Assembly: GCA_022419385.1 (NCBI GenBank) | Contig: JAJUBI010000003.1 | Coordinates: 2,046,001-2,110,000 of the forward strand | Source of the DNA: Paraconiothyrium sp. Pb-2020 | Lineage: Eukaryota > Ascomycota > Dothideomycetes > Pleosporales > Didymosphaeriaceae | Length of the DNA stretch: 64,000 nucleotides | Reading direction: 5' to 3' | In this document: positions 1 through 10,425 of the stretch, piece by piece | How the letters are laid out: every line of letters starts with the position of its first letter | Position numbering within the stretch: position 1 is the stretch's first letter | Program-made: the position numbers and the translations under genes | Notes under the pieces: model-generated | Databases searched by the model: none | What the model saw: the letters and a program-made list of their open reading frames with translations, nothing else | Told to the model about the DNA's origin: nothing

Positions 1-927
1 CAAGACCTCCGCGCGTTGTTCAACAAGTGGTACGATACCACTATCTCGAAGATGGATCTCGATGTATATACTGCAGGGCTCCTTGCATTCCCGTGTCAGG
101 TCTTCGATCATGCTGTCGGGTTCGCGCGCGTGACGAAGTATCTTGCGTACAACAACTTGGGCGCCATTAGAGAACGCAAGCCAAAGGGAATCAGGATCAA
201 CACAGTTCACCTGACACCTAATGAGTTCATCGGTAAGTTTAATATGCGACATCACTATGTTTGGTCTATTGTGGGTTTGCATCGGGACTTCCGCGAGACC
301 TCGTCGTGTACTCCATGACCAAAGGATTTACTGACTCCCACCAGGACCGATGAACCATGCACGCGGCGGCCTGAAATCGACGATTCACAAGCACATGTGG
401 AAGAGGGCAAACAACGTTCTTCGATTCGATACCGGAAAATGCAGCTGCTGGGATGCGACAATTGGCCAATACCTGGGTAATTACGACATTCTCACTGTAC
501 GAGGGCCCTTTCTGATAGTCACAACACAGCTGCTCTAGTTAAAATCGATGCGTTCACGATCGACGATGCTCTACAGCGTTCATCTTTCCAAGAGATCCTC
601 GACCGAATGACAACATTCGCATTCGGCTATATCCCCAATTGCCGCTGGTGCCGGAGCATAGATTGGGTATATGTCATTCAGATGACGAGACAAGCTGCTC
701 AGAGTTACTTTGACGGTCTCTGCTTGGATTGCATGGATCGCTCGAAGCCCAAAGGCAAAGACCTGGATGATGAGTATTGGAGGATCAACTCGAGCGTTAG
801 GAATCGGTGGGACTCACGCTGTCGTGTACCGCACAAGCAGGCCACATGGTACGTTTCCTGGCTCGGCCGCGATGACGTGAGGCAGAAGCTGTTGAAGGGA
901 GCGAGGGTGGAGGAAGATGAGGACTGA
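1..927 (+). CDS. Cys-rich hypothetical protein, C-terminal part (5' end outside window)
   Basis: The reading frame is open from base 1 and continues through three exons: <1-232, 345-476 and 539-927. The introns (233-344, 477-538) have GT/AG ends and both fall in phase 1, so the frame runs unbroken to the TGA. The product has several paired cysteines: C-S-C, C-R-W-C, then C-L-D-C-M-D and a final C-R-V. They look like a zinc-binding cluster. The tail (YFDGLCLDCMDRSKPK, then a Trp/Tyr-rich end and an acidic EEDED terminus) resembles a family I recall from Dothideomycetes, often found behind a BTB/POZ domain. The missing N-terminus may carry that domain, but this is not visible here. Function unknown. 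Confidence 0.72.
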
Positions 928-1355
928 AATGCTGTAATTGTGCGCAACGACGGTATCCTATTATCCAGCTGCCAGTATATCGTTGCGGGCAACAGGTTTA
1001 GGAAACCACGCGTTTGAGCAGGCAGGATGGCTCACCAGGGCTGCCTCGGGCGAAAACATGCGACGTTGAAGACACGGTGCAGCGTGGACACAGCGCTTAT
1101 CTAGTATACAAGCGCCCCTTGATCTCCGTTAAGGATCGTAGAATTATTGTTGCCTTAATGCCGCAAGTACATCAGATGTCTTGTTCCGGATCACCAGTAG
1201 CAGGTTACGTACCTAAGCGGCAATATGCACTTTGAACTGCAATGCCCCAAATAACTCATCACGTAAATGTGTGTTAAAGATGGAAGGTGTAAAGGCTCAT
1301 TACATTCACATCCAGGTATCAAATAATGTAACGTCGCTCGAGATAATATACACGC
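928..1355. other. Convergent intergenic region
   Basis: This stretch lies between the stop codons of the Cys-rich gene (+) and the SDR gene (-). It presumably holds both 3' UTRs. Only short open frames are present, and no repeat or RNA was recognised. Confidence 0.6.
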
Positions 1356-2306
1356 TTAACCGTTGACAACGGTTCCACCGTTCGCATGTATGGTCTGCCC
1401 GCTAATGGAGCTGCTGTCGCTGCTCGCCAGGAACACGAAACACGTTGCGATTTCGCTAGGCTGCGACGGCCTACCGATGGGCGCGGTGAACTGCTTGATC
1501 TGCTCGTCGCCCATCGTAGCTGGGATGAGTGGAGTCCAGACCGGACCCGGTGCGACCGCGTTGACGCGGATGCCCCTGCCAACGTACTGGTTCGACAAGC
1601 CGCGGGTGAAAGCAACGATCGCGCCCTTAGTGGAAGTATAGTCGAGAAGATCGGGACGGCCGACGTACGCGTTGATGGAGGCGTTGTTGATGATGGTAGA
1701 TCCGGCCTTCATGTGGGGAAGCGAGTACTTAGCGAGGTAGAAGTAGGGGTGGATGTTTGTGTTAAAGGTATGAATCCATTGCTCCTCCTTCAAATCCTTG
1801 ATATCATCGACCACCATCTGGTACGCTGCATTATTCACGAGGATGTCCAGACCGCCGAGCTGCTTGACGGCTTCTGCCACCAGCTTCTCGCAGTTACCGC
1901 GGTCCGTCAGGTCGGTCGCATGAAGGTAACATCTTCGTCCCTTTTGCTCGATGAGTTTCTTGGTTTCTTGTGCGTCTTCTTCCTCTTGGGGGAGGTATGC
2001 AATGAAGACACCGGCGCCCTCCATAGCGTATAAAATTCCCGTGGCACGGCCTATCCCCGAGTCCCCCCCAGTTATTATGGCCTTCTTACCCTCGAGCTTT
2101 CCGGCGGCTCTGTAGGGTTGCTTGCCTCCGTCGGCGGTAGGGAGCTGGTCGTAAAGTGGCTGCGGGTCCATGTTCTTTTCCAGACCCGGAACGGGTTGGT
2201 GCTGCACTTCGGGCTGGAAACCTGTTCGTGTCAGCCTTTGGGTGGTGTCACGGCGCGGTGCTCCATGTTACTTACCCGACTCGAATTGGCCCTTGCTGGA
2301 AGACAT
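1356..2306 (-). CDS. Short-chain dehydrogenase/reductase (SDR, YghA/glucose-dehydrogenase-like)
   Basis: Two exons, 2276-2306 and 1356-2221 on the minus strand, encode 298 residues. The first exon codes for only ten residues plus one base, and the intron (2222-2275) has GTAAGT/CAG ends. The Rossmann cofactor motif TGGDSGIGR is at about residues 61-69 and NNAA at 140-143. The catalytic set is Ser192, Tyr205 and Lys209 in the YxxxK arrangement, followed by the PG motif after the last Rossmann strand. The N-terminal extension of about 50 residues before the Rossmann fold is typical of the bacterial YghA/YdaD and fungal SDR subgroup, which includes general-stress oxidoreductases. NAD(P)-dependent oxidation or reduction of an alcohol or carbonyl is expected, but the substrate cannot be told from sequence. 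The start follows a CACA context. Confidence 0.9.
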
Positions 2307-3469
2307 TGTGATGGATTATGAAGCTGAAAATTTTAAACCGTTGTACAATCAAATCTTGCGGAGCTCCGTGTGAAGGGTGCAGTGAGAGCGCGAGACGAAA
2401 GTTTTATTCAGATCGATGATTTCTTGGTGACGTAGCCCAGTTGTCACTCTACGTCTTTTGGATTACGAACTGTGGGCCCTTCGTATGAGGAAGTGACGAA
2501 CATCCTATTGCTCTAAGATCGAGCTTCCCTACCGTGAGATCCTCCTACACTTGCCAGCTTGCAGATGGCAAGGATGGTGCGTGGCCGTCGAAGACATGCG
2601 GAGGAGGCTCAATCAGTCCCCGACACATGGAGAGAGAACAGAGCAGCATCCAACAAGCCTTCGACGTGTAGTATATGTAGCATCCAGATACAATGTAACT
2701 AACGCCATAGTTCGCTGTAGATAACAAGTAGGTGTGTAGTAAATGGGTAGAACAGGAACAGGTGAATACCCCGCACCCCCTTCCTGCAACCTTGGAAATC
2801 TCAGCGTCACGTGCTCCGCTATCGACTGTATTCTGTTGATAGCAGTGTGCTCTGCGTTCTATCGGTCGTCCGGTACGTTCACCGGCACGTTCTCAGTCAC
2901 CTCATCGTCCGTCCAACAATCTCCAGCCTTTCACTCCATATCACCAAGTTCGCAAGCGGCCGTTATCGATAGGGCTGAAGTATGACGTAGACCCATTTCC
3001 GAAATCAGGGTCCAGCAACATCCTCCAACGCTATGACGGGTCCAGAACAAAGGATGCGCTCCCGATCCCAAACTCCCCAGCGAATGTCCATCAATCAAAT
3101 TGCAGTTTATTGGCCCTGCGTGCCGAATCAGGCAATGCAATGGATACCCTTCGGCAGGCGACCAGCCACACGACTCGCGAAAGCCGCTGCGTTCGTCATG
3201 CGCCACGGCGTGAGACATTGGCAATGACGCAGGGCAGCGGGCAGGCTGGGTGATCGCTTCCGTCTACGGTGCGCAGGGCAAGGTATCTTGTTTTCGTTCA
3301 CAGAGCTGATGAGGACGAGGTGTATAAAGAATCACCTGTATCGCCTCCACTCTATCCTTACTTCACTACAAGAACACGAGTACAGCTCAACTCACCACAA
3401 CTCAAGCGTACTCATCCAAAGATCAGACCACCTCAACCACCATTATCAATCTACCATCAATCGACCATT
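2307..3469. promoter_or_regulatory. Divergent promoter region between SDR and small basic protein genes
   Basis: This 1.16 kb non-coding stretch separates the start codons of the SDR gene (-) and the basic-protein gene (+). The only clear element is a TATAAA box at 3323-3328, about 145 bp upstream of the plus-strand ATG and followed by a CA/CT-rich leader. Open frames inside are short and have no recognisable content. Confidence 0.5.
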
Positions 3470-3898
3470 ATGCCTTTGACAACCTCCCGCCGCACCCACC
3501 ACACTACCGCTCCCCGCACCACGCGGACAACCCGCGCCAAGCCCAGCCTCAAGACTAGGCTCATGGGCCCTCACACTACCGGTACTCGTACCAGCACTCG
3601 TCGTACTCCTGCAGCGACCACTACAACCACAACCACGACAAAGACCACCCGCACCACCCACGGCGCTGGTGCCCATGGAGCAACCACTGGTCATCACCAC
3701 AAGCGCCACGCTACGATGGGAGACAAGGTCTCTGGTGCTTTGATGAAGCTCAGAGGATCTTTGACACGTCGTCCTGGCCTCAAGGTAAGCTTTCATCCCC
3801 GTCAGTAACGTAATGGTACCGTCTAACGATCTTTCCAGGCTGCTGGCACTCGCCGCATGCATGGCACGGATGGGCGCAACGCTCGTCGTGTGTACTAG
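3470..3898 (+). CDS. Small Thr/Arg-rich basic protein, fungal conserved C-terminus
   Basis: Two exons, 3470-3784 and 3839-3898, encode 124 residues. The intron (3785-3838) is phase 0 with GTAAGC/CAG ends. The first 80 residues are low complexity: Thr, Arg, Lys and His with a run of eight threonines and several His clusters. The last 45 residues form a compact conserved-looking block (GDKVSGALMKLRGSLTRRPG, then an AAGTRRMHGTDGR-type tail across the splice). I recall this ending from many uncharacterised small fungal proteins. There is no signal peptide or membrane segment. The strong charge suggests nucleic-acid or membrane-surface binding, which is inference only. The TATA box and CT-rich leader upstream suggest a highly or conditionally expressed gene. 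Confidence 0.8.
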
Positions 3899-4620
3899 AT
3901 TGAGTTGATAAAGACAACTGCGGAGAAATAACAGAGATGTTTGGAATGGTCTTGCGTAATGGACTTTGTTAAGACGCGGCAAAGATTGGTTGTACGATAC
4001 TGCTTGATGATACCCTGCCTACGAGTTAATGCGTCCAAATAAGATGAATTCGAACTTACTTACTGCTCTACTATCGATACGATGACTGTGATGTTCTGAG
4101 CTAGTTCTCCTCAGTGATTATGCACCGGGATACGTTCGGCGAATCAATTGATGGGATTAGTATGGAAATCTACGACGAGACTGCACAGACAGTATGATTG
4201 TCATATATATCAACGGTCAGGAGAGTGCCAAACGCCCGGGCACCATGCCAAATAATGGTCTCTAGGATCGTGGAGATTGGAGACGACGAGTGATTCTGCG
4301 ATTGCTCCTCCACACAAGACCCTGGGTCCAGGAACCAGTCATATTGTGTGGCCAGCGGAGATGCGTCTGGTATACCTGCGCCACATGCGGTTTTGCCTGC
4401 ATAGATAAATGAAGAAAATGGCCATCCTGCGGACCAACGTAGCCGGCCAGCATTCTGCAATTCGGCCCCACGCACTAAACCATTTCCAAACACGAAACAT
4501 CCAACTGTCCGAAGAAGCCTTCGAAAACTTCGCACACGAGTCGACGAGTAATGAAGAAAAGACATCGATAGAAAGGAAGCGCAGTAAGATATCGATAACT
4601 TGATATACGCCAAAGCCACC
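3899..4620. other. Intergenic region
   Basis: About 720 bp lie between the small basic protein and the next plus-strand gene. Open frames on the minus strand here overlap the downstream gene antisense and look like shadows. No RNA or repeat was recognised. Confidence 0.5.
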
Positions 4621-5686
4621 ATGCCCGTTCTCTATCATCGGCCGGATGGCGACCAACGCGGCGTGACGATAACGCTTACCTCCCACGCCTGGGGCAATCT
4701 CGGGACAAAACCCGCCTGCCTCCTCCGCTTCCAATTCGACATCCAATATGGGCGCGACCAGCGCTTCATGGAAGCCGCGCTCACCCTCTTCTTCACATCT
4801 TCTACCTCCCATGCCGATCCTGAAATCACAGACTACGGCCCTGTCCACATCGAATCCAACCCCACCTCCGAAGAGCATGTTAATAAAAGCACCGGCCAGG
4901 TTGCGGTGAGCTTGCCCATGGTGGAGGGTGTGGAGACGAGTGTCGGCGCGGAGAGACAGAGTAGTTGGACGCAGTTGCACAGTGGGAAGATGCAGGGACA
5001 TCGGGGGTTGCAGAAGGGGAGTCAGGTGCTGAACAAGTTGAGTTGGCAGATGGAGGAGGATGGGAGGGCTAAGTCGGGGGTGTTCAAGATTAGTAGGGCG
5101 GCGGTGGTGGTGCTGAGTGAGGGGGATTTTGTCGTTAGTGCGGAGAAGGTAAGTAGTTCCTTGCTTCGAGGTGGATGTTGTGATTCTTCCTCGTAGTCGT
5201 GTCTATCAATCGATGAAGGACTGCGCTGATGAGAACGGACCGTAGCCGTGGACTAACCCTATGGGCTGGAGCTGGACGCCGCACAACAAAAAGCTCAAGG
5301 TCAAGAACCCTGTAACCATCAAGTTCGAAGAGAGCACACAGAATTTCGAAGATTTCACCGGGGATGACTGGAACAACATGGTGCTTCTTGGGAACGGTCC
5401 TCAATTAATGGGCACTCGAAATACGCCATCGCTCGCGGCTACGCCGTCCCAGACGCCAGCAACAGAGGCGGCCACACCTGCACCTGCAGAGGAATCCTTG
5501 CCTACCTTGCCACCTTTCAAGTGGAGTGACAAGCATGGACGATGGTATTATCAGAATGGCAGTAACTATGTGTGGGTAGAGGGACCGTGGGGTCAGGAGA
5601 AGAATGCGAGTCTTTCGTGGCAGAAGCATCCCGATAGTATGGAGAAGTATTATGATGGGGAGAAATGGTTAGCATTCTTGGAGTAG
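4621..5686 (+). CDS. Hypothetical protein with Trp/Tyr-rich C-terminal module
   Basis: Two exons, 4621-5148 and 5246-5686, encode 322 residues. The intron (5149-5245) is phase 0 with a GTAAGT donor. The start ATG sits in a good context (GCCACCATG). The N-terminal half looks beta-rich (alternating hydrophobic residues, many Thr/Ser) and contains no motif I recognise. After an Ala/Pro/Thr-rich linker at about residues 230-262, the last 60 residues are dense in Trp and Tyr (FKWSDKHGRWYY, then WVEGPWG and KYYDGEKWLAF). The spacing is reminiscent of WW-type or cell-wall-binding repeats but does not fit a WW domain cleanly. There is no signal peptide or TM segment. I do not recognise the family. 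The sustained open frame across a clean splice supports a real gene. Confidence 0.72.
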
Positions 5687-7500
5687 ATAACAGTAGACAC
5701 ATAATTACGCAGAGAACTTGGTTTGACCGAGCTGAGGAACATGTGTAAATTGTCAAACTGGACATCAAGAAAGTTGCAGGACTGAATCGCAAAAAAAGAA
5801 CCTAGAGCATGAGCACTAAGAGATCAGTGGTGGCCTCCGTTTTGATCTTGCTGGTGTGGGACAGGCGGTTCACAGTGTATAACAAGCATGGTTAACGTTC
5901 TCTCTATTGCAAAGTCGCTCTCTTGGTCACTGAATGTTGGAAGAGCTGTCTATAAGGAGAATCGAACAAAGCGATTGAATGGCAGATTGAAGTTAAAGCG
6001 CTTTGATACACAAGTGAACAGACGCATCCATTTCCAACAAAGCACATCACACCACACCGCAAATGAAGACGGTTACAAGGCCTCATTGACATGTACACAG
6101 CCACTTCGCGCTTGTCTGGAAGTTGGTCAAATTGCGACAAAGCTCGCAACGGCGGTAGCAATACGGAGATGAAGCTACGGACAATAGCTGGGCGTACTCG
6201 GAGGACGCCTAACCACTCAACGTGGGGCATAATCATGACGCAACAATTGTAGGTGTGTTCAGCTTGCGTGTTGTTACAGTGCAGTGTAATGACAAGCTTC
6301 CCAATTATGTACCTTCTAGGATAGACGGGCCTACTGCGTGATGCAGGTCATGGAATTGCCTTGCAAGGCGGCTGCAGTGGCGATCATCTGCGCAACGAAA
6401 AGGATGAGACGATTTCTTCTCGCGTGAGAACATGTGCTACTCAATTGTAGCTGTGCTGTGCGCAATGATGTTATGTATGATGCGGATAGTCTTGTCTAGG
6501 CTGTGGGTATTAGTCCATTCGTACGTGCGAACGAAGTATGCTTGCCCACCGCGACCAATGAATGGACGAGGCAAAGAAGTAAAGTCGCTTAGTCGCGTAC
6601 GTACTCGGCCCCGTTCTCCCGTGTGAATTGTTCGCGTAAAGTTGTTGAGTGTGCATCAGAAGATGGCTGCGCCAACAAGCGTAGTGTATGTGCAGGCAGG
6701 ACTTTAGACGGGTAGAAGAAGACTGTGGCATCCCCTCGGCAGCTCTTTCCGATTAGCGCATCTTGGTTCGACAGAGACGTACGTGGAAGCGAGGTAGGAC
6801 AAGAGGTCGTCTGCCAGGAGCCACACATTTGAGCAAGGCGTCGAAGAAGATGTAGTGGTAATCCTCTCTTCTTTACCTCGAAGCACATTCCAGACGGAGA
6901 AATTGGCACATGAACTACATTCGGCACGGTATCACAGTGCGACCCCAGGCGCATAGACATGTGCCGAGACGAGGAATGTAGACTGTTAGCACTCGACGAC
7001 GGCGCATACACATGCTGTCGACAAAAGTCAAGAAGTCTGGACCGTGGATGATAATCCCGCAGTGGGTTTCTAGTGGGTTTCTTCTACGTCTGCCGATGCG
7101 CAGATGGGCGGTTGGTGAGCACGCGCAGATGGATGGGGCGCGACGGCTTTCACCCAGCAAAGCGGGACCACCGTTCGAGGTTGGTAGCGGGTTCCCGTAG
7201 TCCCACCGATGCCCATTCCACACCGGCGAGCCACGAGGCGCAAGGCTCATGGCAAAAGCATGGTACAACGCGCACCCCGCGTGGAGCCGTCGAATATGGG
7301 CTTTTGGGACCGCCCAGCTGAGTCGGGTAACAAAGCCGTGGTGGGTGTGGGCACCGGACAAAGGCCGACTTGCTCGCTGGCGAGAAAGAGACGCTCTGGG
7401 GCAAAACAGACTTTTCAGGCTTGGTCATGGCATGTGGCATGGCAGCGGTGTGAAGTGGTGGTGCAGAGGACGGGCACGGGTGGAGTCGTCATCGCGGTCG
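5687..7500. other. Gene-free region
   Basis: About 1.8 kb downstream of the hypothetical gene. All open frames are short, lack splice continuity and code for nothing recognisable. Base composition rises in GC towards the right end. No tRNA, CRISPR-like or transposon structure was recognised. Confidence 0.5.
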
Positions 7501-8632
7501 CGCAATCGCTATCGATAAGTGGATAAGAGATTTCATGGCGGCGCAGAGGGCTGCAGGAGCAGTGCAGCTGCACCGCGCGACGCCTTCCCAGTGGCCACGC
7601 CCGGCGCGCGGCCCGCAATTCATCTCGAGCGCATGCTGCGCGCTGGTGGGCAGCAGCGCGGCGACGAGTGGGCGCGCGCAACGTCGTCGGACGGCGGGCA
7701 AAACATGTTTCTGGCGCGGCCTCGACGTGGCCCGGGGCGTCTGGGCTGCGCGCTGCGGCTGGCTCTGCTTCTGTGCCTCAGCGTCGCTCTGCCCCTGGCG
7801 ACTCCGGCCGCTAGCAAACTGTGCCTGGCGATCCCGCAGAAACCGCCCGCTGAGTGGCTGCGTGCCGGCCGGACGGAGCTGCGCCTAGCTGCAACTGGGT
7901 GCATGAAACTCGTCAGCAGCGCGCAAATTGCGCTGGCTGCCCAGATCAGCTGCTGGGCGCCGCGAGACACCACATGCAGCCGCCGGCGGACATGGCAGCG
8001 GAATGCATCGCCCGCTACGAATGCGCTCGACGGGGAGCTTCGCAGGCGCGCGAGACGGCGAGACGGCGCAGGAGCGACAGAGACTGCCGCTGTTGAGCTG
8101 GCGTCGCCTCCACGCAGCGCCTCTGCGAGAAGGGCCGACGACCGCCAGGGGCCCCGGACGGCGCAGGCCAATTGCTGTCGGCGCTGCGTCGCGGCTGTTC
8201 GTGGCGGTCGCGCCGTGCAACCCCTGCTTGTTGGCGCTGAAAGACGCCGTCTGTGTCCAGGTCCGCACTGCCTTAGTCTTTGTCCGGTTCCTTGACTCCC
8301 CCATCTCACCCACCGTCCCCCGTCATTCTTTAAAAGACACCCGCTGCCCTCCTCCTGTCCACTCTCTACAGGCTTGAGGTCTTGCATTTGTCCACTTCGT
8401 TCTTTTCCCACACATTCATTGTGCATCACTGAGATCTAGCATCTCTTCCAGTCTCTATCACTCCGTCCACGACTCCCAGTCACAGACGACCACACCGCAG
8501 AATCGCCTGCAACAGGACAAACAGACCTTATCAACCACATTTTTGGATTGCTAGCCGATCCTCACACTCTCTGGACATCTTATCCAACCACATCGCTATC
8601 CAGCACACCCAAACATCCACCTACAAGTCAAA
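7500..8632 (+). promoter_or_regulatory. GC-rich block and long leader upstream of the RlpA-like gene
   Basis: From about 7520 to 8300 the sequence is strongly GC- and CpG-rich. Overlapping open frames appear in several phases on both strands, the expected by-product of scarce stop codons in GC-rich DNA. At about 8328 there is a TTTAAAAG element, followed by roughly 300 nt of pyrimidine-rich, A-poor leader (repeated CTCT/CCAC) up to the ATG at 8633. This arrangement is typical of highly expressed fungal genes with a long 5' UTR. The exact transcription start is not visible. Confidence 0.5.
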
Positions 8633-9496
8633 ATGAAGTCCGCCATCATCGCTTCCGCCCTCATGGCCTCCTTGGCCCTCGCTGCTCCCGTCAACAAGCG
8701 AGCCTATGCCACCGCGACCCACACTGTCGTAGAGACGGTCGTTGTCTATACCACTGTCTGGGACGGCCAGCAGGCCACCGACGCACCCGCTGCCACCTCT
8801 TCTCCGGCCCTCTTCTTCGAGCAGCCCAGCTCCGCCGCTGCTGTCGTCACTTCTTCTGAGGCTGCCCCGGAGGTCCCCAGCTCTACTCCTGAGCCCGTTG
8901 TCTCTACTCCTACCCCCGAGCCGGCGCCCGAAGTCTCCTCAAGCTCCGCAGTCCCCGTCGTTGCTGAGACCCCCTCTCCTTCTGAGACTCCCGTGGTCGT
9001 CGAGACTCCTTCTCCCTCTCCTACTCCCTCCCCGGAGCCCACCCCTTCTCCATCTCCTGAGCCAGTCACCTCTGAGGCTCCTGCTCCTTCGTCCACTGCT
9101 CCTGCTGAGGCTGCGCCAACTGGAGACTCCTCCAGCGGCAGCGGCGAGTCTTATACTGGTTCCCTCACCATGAACTACTACTCCGGTGGTCTCGGTGCTT
9201 GCGGTGAAGCCATCCAGGACACCGAGATGGTTGCAGCCCTTGCTGTCGCCGGCTTCGGTGACTCTACCTATGACACCGCCACTGGCAACCCTACCAACAA
9301 GTGGTGCAACCAGAAGATCCGCGTCACCTACAACGGCAAGAGCGCCGACGCCGTCATCAAGGACCGCTGCCCCGGCTGCACAGGCACGGGAGGTCTCGAC
9401 GCCACTCCCGCCCTTTGGGAAGCCCTCACCGGTGGCCAGGGCGGTGCTTCTGGCGACCGTCTCGAGTCCGGCATGACCTTCACCCTCGTCAACTAG
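8633..9496 (+). CDS. Secreted RlpA-like / expansin-like double-psi beta-barrel protein
   Basis: A single exon encodes 287 residues. Residues 1-18 are a clear signal peptide ending in ALA-A, followed by a Lys-Arg pair at 22-23 that could be a Kex2 site. Residues about 52-178 form a long Pro/Ser/Thr/Glu/Ala linker, likely O-glycosylated. The last 110 residues form a barwin/RlpA-type double-psi beta-barrel: the NYYSGGLGACG opening, then ALAVAGFGDS, CNQKIRVTYNGKSADAVIKDRC-like cysteines and a terminal SGMTFTLV strand. Related fungal proteins are extracellular and cell-wall associated, and several are induced during host contact or development; catalytic activity is unproven. The barrel ends only four residues before the stop, so there is no C-terminal carbohydrate-binding module. 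Confidence 0.9.
   Translation: MKSAIIASALMASLALAAPVNKRAYATATHTVVETVVVYTTVWDGQQATDAPAATSSPALFFEQPSSAAAVVTSSEAAPEVPSSTPEPVVSTPTPEPAPEVSSSSAVPVVAETPSPSETPVVVETPSPSPTPSPEPTPSPSPEPVTSEAPAPSSTAPAEAAPTGDSSSGSGESYTGSLTMNYYSGGLGACGEAIQDTEMVAALAVAGFGDSTYDTATGNPTNKWCNQKIRVTYNGKSADAVIKDRCPGCTGTGGLDATPALWEALTGGQGGASGDRLESGMTFTLVN
8880..9120 (+). repeat. Low-complexity Pro/Ser/Thr/Glu coding repeat
   Basis: Within the RlpA-like gene the linker DNA is made of imperfect CCT/TCT/GAG/CCC triplet runs encoding repeats such as PSPSPTPSPEP. Such tracts expand and contract easily, so linker length probably varies between strains. Confidence 0.75.
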
Positions 9497-10292
9497 AGTA
9501 CTACAGTCCCTTCTCCACAATAGGACTCCACGTCTTGCCCGTCCTTTTAAGCGCAGCTCCTCAATCATATACCCATTTCTGGCGCAGGCAGGATCAGCGC
9601 TTTTCACGAGATACGAACTACATAAGCGGACCAATAACCCTCTGGGAGTCTGATTTGAAAGATAAGATACCTTTTGAAGAACATGTACTACCTCTTGACT
9701 TCTCGTCACTCGCTCTTTCAGCTTTTGGTCGCGACTTTTGACCTTCACTTCTTTGTATACCACTTTAGGGATCGGGGTTAGGATCAAGCCTTGGTTTTAG
9801 ATATGGGACTCGCAGTCGGGTTACACATAACCTTTAACCTATAAAATCTACTGTGCTTTGCACTTTTACCTCTGATGTCTATTACTGTGCCCATGTTGTT
9901 TTGGTGTGCTCTGCGGTCTACGGTAATGCATGCCAACTATCAGCGCCGTAATCTCCCCTTATAAAGGCATATGCCGCTGGCAGGTTGAAAGTTGCTATGT
10001 TCGTTGTAAGGGCAAAGACTTATACAGGTTCCATTATTCTAAATAGCCAAGTTGTGTTATCCCGAGCCACTAAGACAGCGTTATAGCTGTGTCATATCTT
10101 CGCCAGCCTACCAGCATCTGCAACGGTGTTGCCCCATTTGACCCTCCGTCCATCCCTAGATACACCTAGGTGCTCTAGCATATCCTTCATTGATTTTCGA
10201 TTCAGGCCATTGAGTCTTGCTTGGTCCGTAGGTCTTCGTGAACACCTGTTCTATCATCTGTATCTCGAATGGGTTTAGGGTGGGAGCTCTTT

Positions 10293-10425
10293 GCGCGAGA
10301 ACGGAAAAAAAGGCCGTTATACTCCAATACATATCGAAAGACTGACCCTGGACTGCGGTTTCTCTGATGTGTGACTCCAGCTAATTGTAGCTAATGAAGT
10401 TTATCCCCAGGCTGCAGGGAGCTCT
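10293..10425. repeat. Diverged direct repeat, copy A
   Basis: This copy starts with GCGCGAGAACGG and ends with GCAGGGAGCTCT. It aligns by eye along its whole length with 11647-11776, with many substitutions and a few indels. Many differences are C/T or G/A, and this copy is the more AT-rich. That is the pattern expected of RIP-type decay, but no mutation count was computed. Confidence 0.5.

Noticed and set aside
7519..8295. 258-codon plus-strand open frame in the GC-rich block
   Set aside because: It overlaps equally long frames in other phases and on the minus strand, has no domain-like content, and is explained by scarcity of stop codons in GC-rich DNA.
7620..8429. 269-codon minus-strand open frame
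   Set aside because: Same GC-rich block. Arg/Ala/Ser-rich composition is that of a shadow frame, with no recognisable motif.
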